A stretch of DNA of 64,000 nucleotides from Nocardiopsis composta (GCF_014200805.1 NZ_JACHDB010000002.1:558001-622000), one strand, 5' to 3'; positions 46,107-54,501 are shown, numbered from the stretch's first letter. Made by a program: numbers and translations. The notes: generated by a model from the sequence alone, not told the origin.

Positions 46107-46399
46107 CCGGCCCGGTGCGGCCCCCGGGGCCCGGCCGGAACCCGGAGCGCGGCCGGGCCCCGCCGTTCCGCGCCGTGCTCCGGGGCGGGGCCGCGACGGG
46201 CCGGTGCGCGGCGTCTTCGCGCAGCACCCCGGCGGGCCGGGCGGAGCGGCCGGCGCGCGATCCGGTGGAGGCCCGGCGCCCCGGGGGGGACCGGGCGGGG
46301 CCGGCCTGCGGCCGGACCGGAACCGGCGCCGGAGTGCGGCCGGGGGCGATCCGGTGGAGGCCCCGGCCCGGCGGACGGATCCCCGGCGCCGGGGCGTCC
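46107..46399. other. Spacer after ATPase 1
   Basis: No gene. GGATCCGGTGGAGGCCCGGC-like sequence occurs twice (about 46259 and 46348) as an imperfect direct repeat. Confidence 0.45.
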
Positions 46400-47141
46400 G
46401 AGGGGCTGCCGGGCATGCGGGTGGTCGCCCGCTGCGGCCTGCGAGGCGGCCGCCTGGGGCGTCGGGGCCGCGCTTCTCCGCTCACCGGTGGTGAAGCCGC
46501 CCCACGTCGGGCCCCGGCCCCGTGCCCGCCTGCGTCGGGCTCAGGGGCCGTCTCCGTCCCGGCTCCTTTCCGACCGGGCAGAGGGGCCTGCCTGCGGTGG
46601 GCCGGGCGAAGGCGGCGAGCCGGGGCTCGGCGTCGTCGAAGACGGCGCACCGTCCGCCGCAGCCCGCCCCCTCCGCAGCCGGGGCGGTGGGGCGACGGCG
46701 GCGTTCGAGCCCCGGGCCGGTGCTCCTGCCCGGCCCACCGGTCTTGCGGTCCGGTGCGGGAAGTGCGCTCAGGCCGGGAAGAGCAGCGATCCTGAGCCCG
46801 ACACGGGTGGGCGCGGGCCGGAGGCGGGGGCGGCCCGCGGTCGCCCGGAGTGTCCGTCCGCAGGCCGCCCTGCACCCGCCCGCCGCAGCCCGCCCCGTCC
46901 CCGCGGCCGGGGCGGCAGGGGGGCGGCGCGCGGCCCGCCACGGCCCCGCCTCCGTTGATGTACCGACCGGTCCGGCGCCGCTCACCGGCCCGCGGCCGGG
47001 ACCGCTCGATGCCCCGAGACCAACGGCCCCGCGACGCCTCGCGCAGCGGTCACGGCGGCGTCGAGCCGCACCGCGGGAGGCGCAGGACCGGCGGCGGTCG
47101 AACGCTCCGGGCGACCGGCCGTAAGCCCGGCGGTCTCCGCG
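46400..47141. repeat. MITE-like element, copy G (long, degenerate)
   Basis: Left end GAGGGGCTGCCGGGCATGCG at 46400 followed by GTGGTCGCCCG; right end CCGTAAGCCCGGCGGTCTCC at 47119. Core block ACCGACCGGTCCGGCGCCGC then CTCACCGG at about 46965-46995; GCGCAGCGGTCACGGCGGCG (about 47040) is shared with copy D. Lies between two convergent ATPase genes. Larger size suggests internal insertions. Confidence 0.6.
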
Positions 47142-47155
47142 GAGGCGGCCGGAGC

Positions 47156-47986
47156 TCAGGCGGGGGGTTCCGCCCGGACGTCGGCCATCAGCGCCGCGTA
47201 GCCGTCCTCCAGCGTCGGCGCGGCCGGGCGGGCGCCCGGCGGCGGGGTGCCGGTGACGATCCGCCGGCCGGGCGCGCCGTCGGGGCCGGAGAGCAGGAAG
47301 ACGCGGTCGGCGGCGACCTCGGCGAGGCCGGCGGCGGCGCCGGTGTAGACCGTCCGGCCGCCGGCCAGCACGGCCACCTCCGGGCAGAGCGCGGCGGCGT
47401 CGTCCAGCAGGTGGGTGGAGAGCAGCACGGTCCGCTCCGCGCCGAGCCCGGCCAGCAGGGCGCGCAGCCGGATCCGCTCCTCCACGTCCAGGCCGGCGGT
47501 CGGCTCGTCCAGCAGCACCAGCGCCGGGTCGCCCAGCAGCGCCTGGGCGATGCCGACCCGGCGCCGGGTCCCCGCGGACAGCGTGCCGATCCTGCGGTCC
47601 GCCTCGAACACCAGGTCCAGCCGGTCCAGCAGCTCGCCCGCGCGGCGGCGGCGCTCCCGCGGGTCGTCCATACCCTTGAGCAGGCCGGCGTAGCCGAGGA
47701 AGTCCCGCGGCGTCAGGTCGGGGTAGAGCGCCGCGTGCTGCGGCAGGTAGCCCAGGACGCGCCGGAGCGCCCGCCGCCCGGCCCGGGTGCGCAGGTCCAG
47801 GCCGCCGGCGCTGACCCGGCCGGTGCGCACCCGGAGTACCCCGGCGAGCAGCCGGATCAGCGTGGTCTTCCCGGCGCCGTTGGGCCCGAGCAGCCCGAAG
47901 ACGCCCGGCCCGAACTCCGCGTCGACGCCGTCGAGCACCCGGCGGCGCCGGAACGAGTGGGCCAGGCCGCTGATCGCGACGTGCAC
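47156..47986 (-). CDS. ABC transporter ATP-binding protein 2
   Basis: 276 residues from GTG 47986. Walker A GPNGAGKT, Q-loop YLPQHAALYP, signature LSAGTRRRVGIAQ (SAG instead of the usual SGG), Walker B LVLLDEPTAGLDV, LSTHLLDD. C-terminus GTPPPGARPAAPTLEDGYAA matches ATPase 1. Third gene of the sigma / anti-sigma-permease / ATPase operon, 42 bases after the fusion gene. Confidence 0.9.
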   Translation of the reverse strand: MHVAISGLAHSFRRRRVLDGVDAEFGPGVFGLLGPNGAGKTTLIRLLAGVLRVRTGRVSAGGLDLRTRAGRRALRRVLGYLPQHAALYPDLTPRDFLGYAGLLKGMDDPRERRRRAGELLDRLDLVFEADRRIGTLSAGTRRRVGIAQALLGDPALVLLDEPTAGLDVEERIRLRALLAGLGAERTVLLSTHLLDDAAALCPEVAVLAGGRTVYTGAAAGLAEVAADRVFLLSGPDGAPGRRIVTGTPPPGARPAAPTLEDGYAALMADVRAEPPA

Positions 47987-48028
47987 GCGGCGGCTCCCCG
48001 AACGAGGTCTGGCGGGGCCGAGCCCGGC

Positions 48029-48937
48029 TCAGCCCTCCGGAAGGGCGCGGCCCTCCCGGGCGACCAGCCGCGCCGCCCAGGCCAGCAGTGCCGCGGCGAG
48101 CAGCAGGCTCACCGGCCCGGTGGACCACACCGGGCCGATCGTATCGGCCAGCGGCCCCAGCAGCATCCCCCGCCCCGCCGGCACCGGCCCCGCCGCGAGC
48201 GTGGAGAGCAGCCAGGAGGAGGTGCCCAGCACCGCGCCGACCAGCGGCGAGCGCCAGACCGAGCCGAACGCGGCCAGCGCGGACCCGAGCAGCGCGGGCC
48301 CCAGCCAGGACGCGACCAGCACCGCGGCCTCCCGCGGCCCGCCGTGCACCAGCCCGGCCGCCAGCGAGACCGCCCCGGCCGCCGCCAGGTCCGCACCGAG
48401 CACCAGGGCCAGCCGGGACAGCCACACCGCCACCGGCGGCACCCGCATGGTGCGCATCAGCTCCATCCGCGGGTCGCGCCGCGGCTCGCACGCGGCCAGC
48501 GCGCCCACCGTCACCACCAGGGTCGCCCCCGGCCCCAGGAACAGTGCGCCGAGCCCCGGGGACGGCGCCTTCAGCGCGGCGGCGAGCAGCACCGCGAAAC
48601 CCACCGCAGACAGCGGCCACAGCATCCGGGGCACCAGCCGGGCCTGCCGCAGGACCAGGCCCGCGACCAGGCGCAGCGATGCCCGCGCGGAGGGCGCGGG
48701 GGCCGGTGCGGCGGGTGCGGACCGCTCCGCGGCCAGGGCCGGGGCGATCAGTGCGTCGAAGGAGGGCGGGCCGGCCTCCGGCTCGGCCGCGCGCAGCACC
48801 GCGCCGAGCCGCGCGGTCCCGGCGACCCGGGCCGCGCACTCCGGGCAGCCGTCCAGGTGACCGCGGGCGGCGCCGTCCAGCCCGCCGGGCCCGCGCCCGC
48901 CGGCCAGCCGGATCTGCTCCTCGTCGAGATGGGTCAT
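48029..48937 (-). CDS. Zinc-finger anti-sigma factor fused to ABC-2-like membrane domain
   Basis: 302 residues. N-terminus is a zf-HC2 anti-sigma motif: H27, C31, C34 (HLDGCPEC) with H3 as a possible extra ligand. A Pro/Ala linker (about 60-90) leads into six hydrophobic segments to residue 295, with a cytosolic CEPRRDPRMELMRTMRVPP turn that resembles the coupling helix of ABC-2 permeases. Its ATG directly abuts the sigma gene stop (TGAATG). Inference: one polypeptide holds the sigma factor and forms the membrane half of a transporter with ATPase 2. Confidence 0.82.
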   Translation of the reverse strand: MTHLDEEQIRLAGGRGPGGLDGAARGHLDGCPECAARVAGTARLGAVLRAAEPEAGPPSFDALIAPALAAERSAPAAPAPAPSARASLRLVAGLVLRQARLVPRMLWPLSAVGFAVLLAAALKAPSPGLGALFLGPGATLVVTVGALAACEPRRDPRMELMRTMRVPPVAVWLSRLALVLGADLAAAGAVSLAAGLVHGGPREAAVLVASWLGPALLGSALAAFGSVWRSPLVGAVLGTSSWLLSTLAAGPVPAGRGMLLGPLADTIGPVWSTGPVSLLLAAALLAWAARLVAREGRALPEG

Positions 48938-49522
48938 TCAGCTCACCAGCCCTCGGCGGAGCGCGCCGGCCAGCCGCGCACGCGCCTTCGACATGCGGCT
49001 CTTCACGGTACCGACGGGGATGCCGAGCACCTCGGCGATCTCCGGGTAGGGCAGCTCCTCGACCAGCGCCAGGTGCACCACCTCGCGGTGCCTGCGGGGC
49101 AGCGCGCCGATCGCGGCGAGGATCTCCCGGTGCCCCGCCGCGGCCAGCACCTCCGCCTCCACGTCGGCGCCGGCGTCGGCCGGGTCCGGTCCCTCCTCGC
49201 CGTCCAGCGCCACGGTGGCTGGCCCGGCGCGGCGCAGCCGGTTGTGCGCCTGGCGCCGGGCCACCCCGAGGATCCAGCCGCGCACCGAGGAGGCGCCGCG
49301 GAAGGTGCCCGCGGAGCGCCACACGGCGAGCCAGCTCTCCTGCATGATCTCCTCGGCGGTGCCGGCGTCGGAGGTGAGGCGGCGCAGCAGCCGCAGCACC
49401 GCCCCGGCGTGCCGGTCGTAGAGTTCGCGCAGCGCGCGCTCGTCGCCCTGGGCGACGGCGGCCAGCGCTCGGCGGTCGGGATCCACGCCGGGTACGTAGC
49501 GCGCGAGGCGCGGGAGGTTCAC
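48938..49522 (-). CDS. ECF RNA polymerase sigma factor
   Basis: 194 residues from GTG 49522 (GGAGCGGAAA upstream). Region 2 (about 24-95: ALRELYDRHAGAVLRLLRRL, EEIMQESWLAVWRSAGTF) and region 4 (about 135-185: LPRRHREVVHLALVEELPYP, IAEVLGIPVGTVKSRMSKAR) are complete, with the short linker of ECF sigma factors. Same operon as its probable anti-sigma factor and an ABC ATPase; 73 bases after the molybdopterin oxidoreductase gene. Confidence 0.93.
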   Translation of the reverse strand: MNLPRLARYVPGVDPDRRALAAVAQGDERALRELYDRHAGAVLRLLRRLTSDAGTAEEIMQESWLAVWRSAGTFRGASSVRGWILGVARRQAHNRLRRAGPATVALDGEEGPDPADAGADVEAEVLAAAGHREILAAIGALPRRHREVVHLALVEELPYPEIAEVLGIPVGTVKSRMSKARARLAGALRRGLVS

Positions 49523-49595
49523 TTTCCGCTCCGGGGACGCGGGCGGCCTGCGCTCCCCGCCCGCGGCGCCGAGGGCACCGGGGAAGGGGCGGGGG

Positions 49596-50198
49596 TCAGG
49601 CCAGCGGCGGGCCCTGGCCGGGCTCCTCCTGGTAGGAGTAGCGCTGCTCGGCCCAGGGGTCGGCGATGTTGTGGTAGCCGCGCTCCTCCCAGAAGCCGCG
49701 CCGGTCGCCGGTGAGGTACTCGATCGCGCGCAGCCACTTGACGCTCTTCCAGCCGTACAGGTGCGGGAGGACCAGGCGGAGCGGGTGGCCGTGCTCGGGG
49801 GTGAGCGGGGCGCCGTCGCGGTGGGTGGCCAGCAGCACCCCCTCGGCGAGGAAGTCGTCCATCCGGACGTTGGCGCTGTAGCCGTACTCGGCCCAGACCA
49901 TGACGTGGGTGGCCTCCGGCGCGGGGGGCGCCAGTGAGACCAGCTCGGCGGCGGGGAGGCCGCTCCAGCGCACCTCCGGGAGGGTGAACCTGGTCACGCA
50001 GTGGAAGTCGGCGACGACCTCGGTCCGCGGGAGGGCGGAGAACTCCTCCCAGGTCCACCGGTGGCCCTCCGGCTTCTCGGTCGCCCCGTAGACCCGGAAG
50101 TCCCAGCGCTGCGGGCGGAACCGGGGCACCGGGCCGTAGTGCACCGGCGTGTGTTCACGCGGGATGTACTGCCCCGGTGGCAGCCGTTTCTCCGGCAC
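49596..50198 (-). CDS. Molybdopterin-dependent oxidoreductase (sulfite-oxidase / YedY-like domain)
   Basis: 200 residues from GTG 50198 (GGAGGGG upstream). Starts PEKRLPPGQYIPREHTPVHY; the molybdenum-binding cysteine is in FHCVTRFT, and HGHPLRLVLPHLYGWKSVKWL is the typical pterin-contact region. No Tat or Sec signal, so cytosolic, unlike MsrP/YedY. Substrate unknown. Divergent from the DAHP synthase leader. Confidence 0.9.
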   Translation of the reverse strand: MPEKRLPPGQYIPREHTPVHYGPVPRFRPQRWDFRVYGATEKPEGHRWTWEEFSALPRTEVVADFHCVTRFTLPEVRWSGLPAAELVSLAPPAPEATHVMVWAEYGYSANVRMDDFLAEGVLLATHRDGAPLTPEHGHPLRLVLPHLYGWKSVKWLRAIEYLTGDRRGFWEERGYHNIADPWAEQRYSYQEEPGQGPPLA

Positions 50199-50317
50199 TG
50201 TGTCCCCTCCGTCCGCCTCCCGCCATCCTGCCAGCACCCGCCGACGGGCGCGCCGCGCGCCCCCGGTGTGACCGCCGTCGCGTGGAACCCTCGCCGGCGT
50301 GCGCTATAGTCGCAGCC

Positions 50318-50392
50318 ATGCAGCAGAGCTTTTGGCGCTTTTATGGCTACCGGCCCTTGGGATGGACGGTCGCCCGCCGAGCGCTGCTCTAG
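50318..50392 (+). CDS. Aromatic-rich leader peptide of DAHP synthase
   Basis: 24 codons, MQQSFWRFYGYRPLGWTVAR then RALL and TAG. Six of residues 5-16 are aromatic (F5, W6, F8, Y9, Y11, W16), far above chance. It ends 15 bases before a strong intrinsic terminator and 113 bases before the DAHP synthase gene, the layout of a transcription attenuator sensing charged Phe, Tyr and Trp tRNAs. No good ribosome site is visible; TATAGT lies 11 bases upstream of the ATG, so translation may be leaderless or nearly so. Confidence 0.8.
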   Translation: MQQSFWRFYGYRPLGWTVARRALL

Positions 50393-50406
50393 ACGGACGA
50401 ACCTCG

Positions 50407-50439
50407 AAAAGCCCCGGGCCGGCAGGCCCGGGGCTTTTT
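50407..50439 (+). terminator. Attenuator terminator before DAHP synthase
   Basis: Perfect 14-bp arms AAAAGCCCCGGGCC (50407-50420) and complement (50425-50438), loop GGCA, run of T. The alternative fold pairs CCGGCCC of the leader ORF (50350-50356) with GGGCCGG (50416-50422), destroying the terminator. Confidence 0.88.
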
Positions 50440-50505
50440 CGTGGTCCCGGCCCGACGCCTCCACCGCCCGGCTCCACACTCCGATCGCCGAAGGAACCCG
50501 CATTC

Positions 50506-51546
50506 ATGGTCATCGTGATGGCACCCGACGCCACCTCCGACAACATCGACAGCCTGGTCGATCTGGTCGCCACCGCCGGCGGTGAGGCCTACGTGACGCG
50601 CGGCGTGAGCCGCACCATCATCGGCCTGGTCGGCGACGTCCGCCAGTTCGAGACCCTCGACCTGCGGGCGATGCCCGGGGTCAGCGACGTGCTGCGCATC
50701 TCCGCCCCCTACAAGCTGGTCAGCCGGGAGAACAACGCCGAGCGCTCGATGGTGAGCGTGCGCGGCGTGCCGATCGGCGGCGGCAACAACACGGTCATCG
50801 CCGGCCCCTGCGCGGTGGAGACCCCCGAGCAGACCCTGGAGGCCGCCCGGATGGCGCAGGCCGCCGGTGCGGCGCTGCTCCGCGGCGGCGCCTACAAGCC
50901 GCGCACCTCCCCCTACGCCTTCCAGGGGCTGGGCGAGGCCGGCCTGAAGATCCTCTCCGACGTGCGCGACGAGACCGGGCTGCCGATCGTCACCGAGGTG
51001 GTGGACGCCGCCGACGTGGAGCTGGTCGCCGGCTACGCCGACATGCTCCAGGTCGGCACCCGCAACATGCAGAACTTCGCGCTGCTCCAGGCGGTCGGCG
51101 AGGCCGGCCGGCCGGTGCTGCTCAAGCGCGGCATGAACGCCACCATCGAGGAGTGGCTGATGGCCGCCGAGTACATCGCCCAGCGCGGCAACCTCGACAT
51201 CGTGCTGTGCGAGCGGGGCATCCGCACCTTCGAGAAGGCCACCCGCAACACCCTGGACATCAGCGCGGTGCCGGTCGCGCAGAACCTGTCCCACCTGCCG
51301 GTCATCGTCGACCCGTCGCACTCCGGCGGCAAGCGCGAGCTGGTCCTGCCGCTGACCCGGGCCGCGCTGGCGGTCGGCGCCGACGGCGTCATCATCGACG
51401 TGCACCCGCGCCCGGAGACCGCGCTGTGCGACGGCCCGCAGGCGCTGGTCGAGGAGGACCTCCCGGAGCTGCGGGACATGGCCTCCACGCTGACCGCGCT
51501 GCTCGGCCGCACCCTCACCGCCGCGCCGCAGCCGCTGGCGGTCTGA
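50506..51546 (+). CDS. aroF: 3-deoxy-7-phosphoheptulonate synthase (DAHP synthase, class I beta)
   Basis: First step of the shikimate pathway: PEP plus erythrose 4-phosphate. 346 residues from ATG 50506 (AAGGAA ten bases upstream). N-terminal ferredoxin-like regulatory domain (1-75, as in Thermotoga-type enzymes) then the barrel: AGPCAVET, RGGAYKPRTSPYAFQG, LKRGMNATIEEWL, VDPSHSGGKR. Expression is probably controlled by the upstream attenuator. Convergent with thiI. Confidence 0.95.
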   Translation: MVIVMAPDATSDNIDSLVDLVATAGGEAYVTRGVSRTIIGLVGDVRQFETLDLRAMPGVSDVLRISAPYKLVSRENNAERSMVSVRGVPIGGGNNTVIAGPCAVETPEQTLEAARMAQAAGAALLRGGAYKPRTSPYAFQGLGEAGLKILSDVRDETGLPIVTEVVDAADVELVAGYADMLQVGTRNMQNFALLQAVGEAGRPVLLKRGMNATIEEWLMAAEYIAQRGNLDIVLCERGIRTFEKATRNTLDISAVPVAQNLSHLPVIVDPSHSGGKRELVLPLTRAALAVGADGVIIDVHPRPETALCDGPQALVEEDLPELRDMASTLTALLGRTLTAAPQPLAV

Positions 51547-51574
51547 GGCCCCGGACCCGATCGGAGGGGGAGCC

Positions 51575-51616
51575 GCGGCGCCGCCCCGGGGAAGCGGATC
51601 CCCGGGGCGGCGCCGC
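51575..51616. terminator. Bidirectional terminator aroF / thiI
   Basis: Perfect 18-bp arms GCGGCGCCGCCCCGGGGA (51575-51592) and complement (51599-51616), loop AGCGGA, between converging genes. Confidence 0.88.
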
Positions 51617-51621
51617 GCGGG

Positions 51622-52902
51622 TCAGATCCTGGCCGGCGCGGCGTCGCCCAGGAAGCTGGGCTTGTGCAGCTGCGCGGTGGAGACCAGGTGCTCGGCGAGC
51701 TCCTCGGCGTCCAGCCGCTTCTCGATCTGGCGCAGGTCGGGGATCTTGGCCGCGGTCTCCACCTGGCGCGGGGTGAGCAGCGTGCAGCAGTCCTCGTCGG
51801 GCAGCTCGGAGATGGTCAGGGTGCCGATCCGGCGCGCCTGGTCCATGATCTCGGTCTTGTCCATCCCGATCAGCGGCCGCAGGATGGGCAGGTCCACCGC
51901 GTCGTCCAGCGCGGTCAGGTTCTCCATGGTCTGGCTGGAGACCTGGCCCAGGGCGTCCCCGGTGATCAGCGCCTGCGCCTTGAGCTCGTCGGCGAGCGCC
52001 TCGGCGGTCTTGAGCATCAGCCGGCGCTGCGCGACGATCTGCAGCCGCTCGATGCCGGAGCTCTTCAGCTGCTGCTGGGCCTTGCCGAACGGCACCACGA
52101 ACAGCCGGGAGCCGACCTGGAACCGGTCCAGCTGGCGGACCAGGCTGTAGGCCTTGTAGATCGACTCCGGACCGGTGAACGGCATCCCGGAGAAGTGCAG
52201 GAAGTCGACCTTGAGGCCGCGCCGCATCATCCGGTGCGCGGCGACCGGGGAGTCGATGCCGCCGGACATCAGCACCAGGCCGCGGCCGCTCATCCCGACC
52301 GGCAGCCCGCCCTGGCCGGGGACGCCGTCGTTGAACACGAACACCTCGTCCTTGTCGACCTCGACGAAGACGGTGTTGTCCGGGTGCTTCAGGTTCACCG
52401 GCAGGCCGTGCGCCTCCTTGATCCGGGCGCCGATGGCGCCGGCGATCTCGGAGGAGGTCATCGGGAACCGCTTGTCGCGGCGGCGGGCGCGCACCGCGAA
52501 GCTGCCGGTGCGGCCGGCCAGCGAGCGCACCGCGATGTCGGTGACCGCGTCCATGTCCTTGGCGACCCGCCGCACCTGGTGCACCCAGACGATGCCCATC
52601 ACGTTGCGCATCCGCTCGGCGAGCTCGGCGACCTCCAGGTCGGAGGCGCCGGGCATGCGCAGGATGATGACGCCGGCGCCGCGCTGGGTCAGCCGGATCT
52701 CGCCCAGCCCGCGGGCGGCGTTGCGGATGTTGTTGTGCAGGCGCCGCTCGAAGAGCTTCCGGTTGCTGCCCTTGAGGACGATCTCGCCGAGCTTCATCAG
52801 CACGCACAGTTCGCCCAGCCCGGACTCGGACGCCGCCGGGCCGGGGGCGGCGCCCGCGGACACGGTCGCGGTGTCGGCGGCGGAGTCGGACGTGACTGCC
52901 AT
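51622..52902 (-). CDS. thiI: tRNA 4-thiouridine synthase ThiI
   Basis: Adenylates and thiolates U8 of tRNA. ATG 52902 has GGAG nine bases upstream; 426 residues. Ferredoxin-like and THUMP domains (about 25-190), PP-loop VLMSGGIDSPVA, ALITGDALGQVSSQT. No C-terminal rhodanese domain, so sulfur must reach it another way; DEDCCTLLTP holds a Cys pair near the end. Next to shikimate and glycolytic genes rather than a thi operon. Confidence 0.94.
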   Translation of the reverse strand: MAVTSDSAADTATVSAGAAPGPAASESGLGELCVLMKLGEIVLKGSNRKLFERRLHNNIRNAARGLGEIRLTQRGAGVIILRMPGASDLEVAELAERMRNVMGIVWVHQVRRVAKDMDAVTDIAVRSLAGRTGSFAVRARRRDKRFPMTSSEIAGAIGARIKEAHGLPVNLKHPDNTVFVEVDKDEVFVFNDGVPGQGGLPVGMSGRGLVLMSGGIDSPVAAHRMMRRGLKVDFLHFSGMPFTGPESIYKAYSLVRQLDRFQVGSRLFVVPFGKAQQQLKSSGIERLQIVAQRRLMLKTAEALADELKAQALITGDALGQVSSQTMENLTALDDAVDLPILRPLIGMDKTEIMDQARRIGTLTISELPDEDCCTLLTPRQVETAAKIPDLRQIEKRLDAEELAEHLVSTAQLHKPSFLGDAAPARI

Positions 52903-53161
52903 CGCGGCATCTCCAGATATTGCGTCGGGTGGTGTGGTCGAGGGGCGGGGCCTCGCGCACGGGGGCCGCCGTTCCCGGATCCCTCCAGTATCGGCCACCG
53001 CCGATACCGGTCGGAACGCGTTTTTCCGGGAGCGGCCGCCGGAGCCGGACGGGGCGTCCCGGCCGCTCCGGCGAGCTGCCGCCGCGGCCGCGTTCTGCCT
53101 GCTCCGCGCGGTCCTGCCTGCGCCGCAGCGGTGCCGGCGCGGGGCCGCCGGACGTGCGAAA
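52903..53161. promoter_or_regulatory. Spacer thiI / pfkA with a 20-base dyad
   Basis: No gene. GTATCGGC and its complement GCCGATAC (52988-53007, spacer CACC) form a dyad 86 bases upstream of thiI, a possible operator. Confidence 0.4.
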
Positions 53162-53182
53162 GGCCCCGCGGAGCGCGGGGCC
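53162..53182 (-). terminator. pfkA terminator
   Basis: GGCCCCGCG (53162-53170) pairs with CGCGGGGCC (53174-53182), loop GAG, 40 bases past the pfkA stop; AAAG follows the stem on the plus strand side, giving a CTTT on the transcript. Confidence 0.7.
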
Positions 53183-53221
53183 CGGCGCCCGGCGGGCGCG
53201 AGCGAGGGGGACCGCCCCGGG

Positions 53222-54247
53222 TCAGCCGAAGAAGACCTCCGCCTCGGCGTAGCGCTCCGTGGGCACGGTCTTGAGCTCGTCGGTGGCCGCGGACAGCTCG
53301 ACCCGGACGATGTCGGTGCCCTGCAGGGCGACCATCTTGCCCCAGTCCCGGTCGTGCACCGCGTCGATGGCCTGCACGCCCAGGCGGGTGGCGAGCACCC
53401 GGTCGAACGCGGAGGGGGTGCCGCCGCGCTGCACGTGGCCCAGGACCACCGAGCGGGCCTCCTTGCCGGTGCGCTTCTCGATCTCGTCGGCCAGCCGCTG
53501 GCCGATCCCGCCCAGGCGCACGTGGCCGAAGGAGTCGGTCTCCCCGGTGGCCAGCTCCATCTGCCCGTCCTTGGGGTGGGCGCCCTCGGCGACGACGATG
53601 ATCGGCGCGTACTGGGTCTTGAACCGGCTCTCCACCCAGCCGACGACCTCGTCGATGTCGAACGGGCGCTCCGGGATCAGGATGGCGTTGGCGCCCGCGG
53701 CCATGCCGGAGTGCAGCGCGATCCAGCCGGCGTGCCGGCCCATGACCTCCACCACCAGGGCCCGGTGGTGCGACTCGGCGGTGGTGTGCAGCCGGTCGAT
53801 CGCCTCGGTGGCGATGTTCACCGCGGTGTCGAAGCCGAAGGTGTAGTCGGTGGCGTTGAGGTCGTTGTCGATCGTCTTGGGGACGCCGACCACGTTCACC
53901 CCGCGCTCGGTGAGCCGGGCGGCCACCCCCAGGGTGTCCTCGCCGCCGATCGCCACCAGGGCGTCGATGCCCAGCCCGGCCATGTTGTCCTTGACCCGCT
54001 CGACGCCGCCCTCGATCTTCATCAGGTTGGTCCGCGAGGAGCCCAGGATGGTCCCGCCGCGCGGCAGGATCCCGCGCACCGCGGCGCGGTCGAGGGGCAT
54101 GGTGTCGCCCTCCAGGGGGCCGCGCCAGCCGTCCCGGAAGCCGACGAACTCGTACCCGTAGTCATTGATGCCCTTGCGGACGACCGCCCGGATGACGGCG
54201 TTCAGCCCCGGGCAGTCGCCGCCGCCGGTCAGCACCCCGACTCGCAT
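53222..54247 (-). CDS. pfkA: 6-phosphofructokinase
   Basis: Fructose 6-phosphate to the 1,6-bisphosphate. ATG 54247 has GAGGAG seven bases upstream; 341 residues. GGGDCPGLNAVIR, GGEDTLGVA, PKTIDNDLNATDYTFGFDTA and MGRHAGWIAL are all clear. Asp in GGEDT and Lys in PKTIDND replace the two glycines of ATP-type E. coli PfkA and are the residues typical of pyrophosphate-dependent enzymes; actinomycete enzymes of this subgroup include both types, so the phosphoryl donor is open. Confidence 0.94.
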   Translation of the reverse strand: MRVGVLTGGGDCPGLNAVIRAVVRKGINDYGYEFVGFRDGWRGPLEGDTMPLDRAAVRGILPRGGTILGSSRTNLMKIEGGVERVKDNMAGLGIDALVAIGGEDTLGVAARLTERGVNVVGVPKTIDNDLNATDYTFGFDTAVNIATEAIDRLHTTAESHHRALVVEVMGRHAGWIALHSGMAAGANAILIPERPFDIDEVVGWVESRFKTQYAPIIVVAEGAHPKDGQMELATGETDSFGHVRLGGIGQRLADEIEKRTGKEARSVVLGHVQRGGTPSAFDRVLATRLGVQAIDAVHDRDWGKMVALQGTDIVRVELSAATDELKTVPTERYAEAEVFFG

Positions 54248-54501
54248 GCGCCTACTCCTCGATGTCGTGTGGATGGTCGTGTGGTTCCGGTGCGCGGGCG
54301 GGAAGCCCGCCCCCGGTGCGGCGGAGTGCGCCGCCGTTGAGAACACTTGACCTCGGGGCCCGCTCCCGTCAGCCTAACGGCATTGATGTGACGGGCATCA
54401 CGGTGCATTCCGTGCCGTGCGTTCCACCGCCGCCGCCGAGGGGTAGATCCCAGCGGTGACGGCCGGAGCGAGGGAGGAACCGCCTCCCTTCCACCGCCCA
54501 C

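Noticed and set aside
36248-47155. Genomic island of phage or plasmid origin
   Set aside because: No integrase, tRNA end, replication or conjugation gene; housekeeping genes continue through the region and base composition does not shift.
46482-49322. Long minus frame over the ABC/anti-sigma region
   Set aside because: Out of frame with ATPase 2, the anti-sigma fusion and sigma genes, which have complete motifs.
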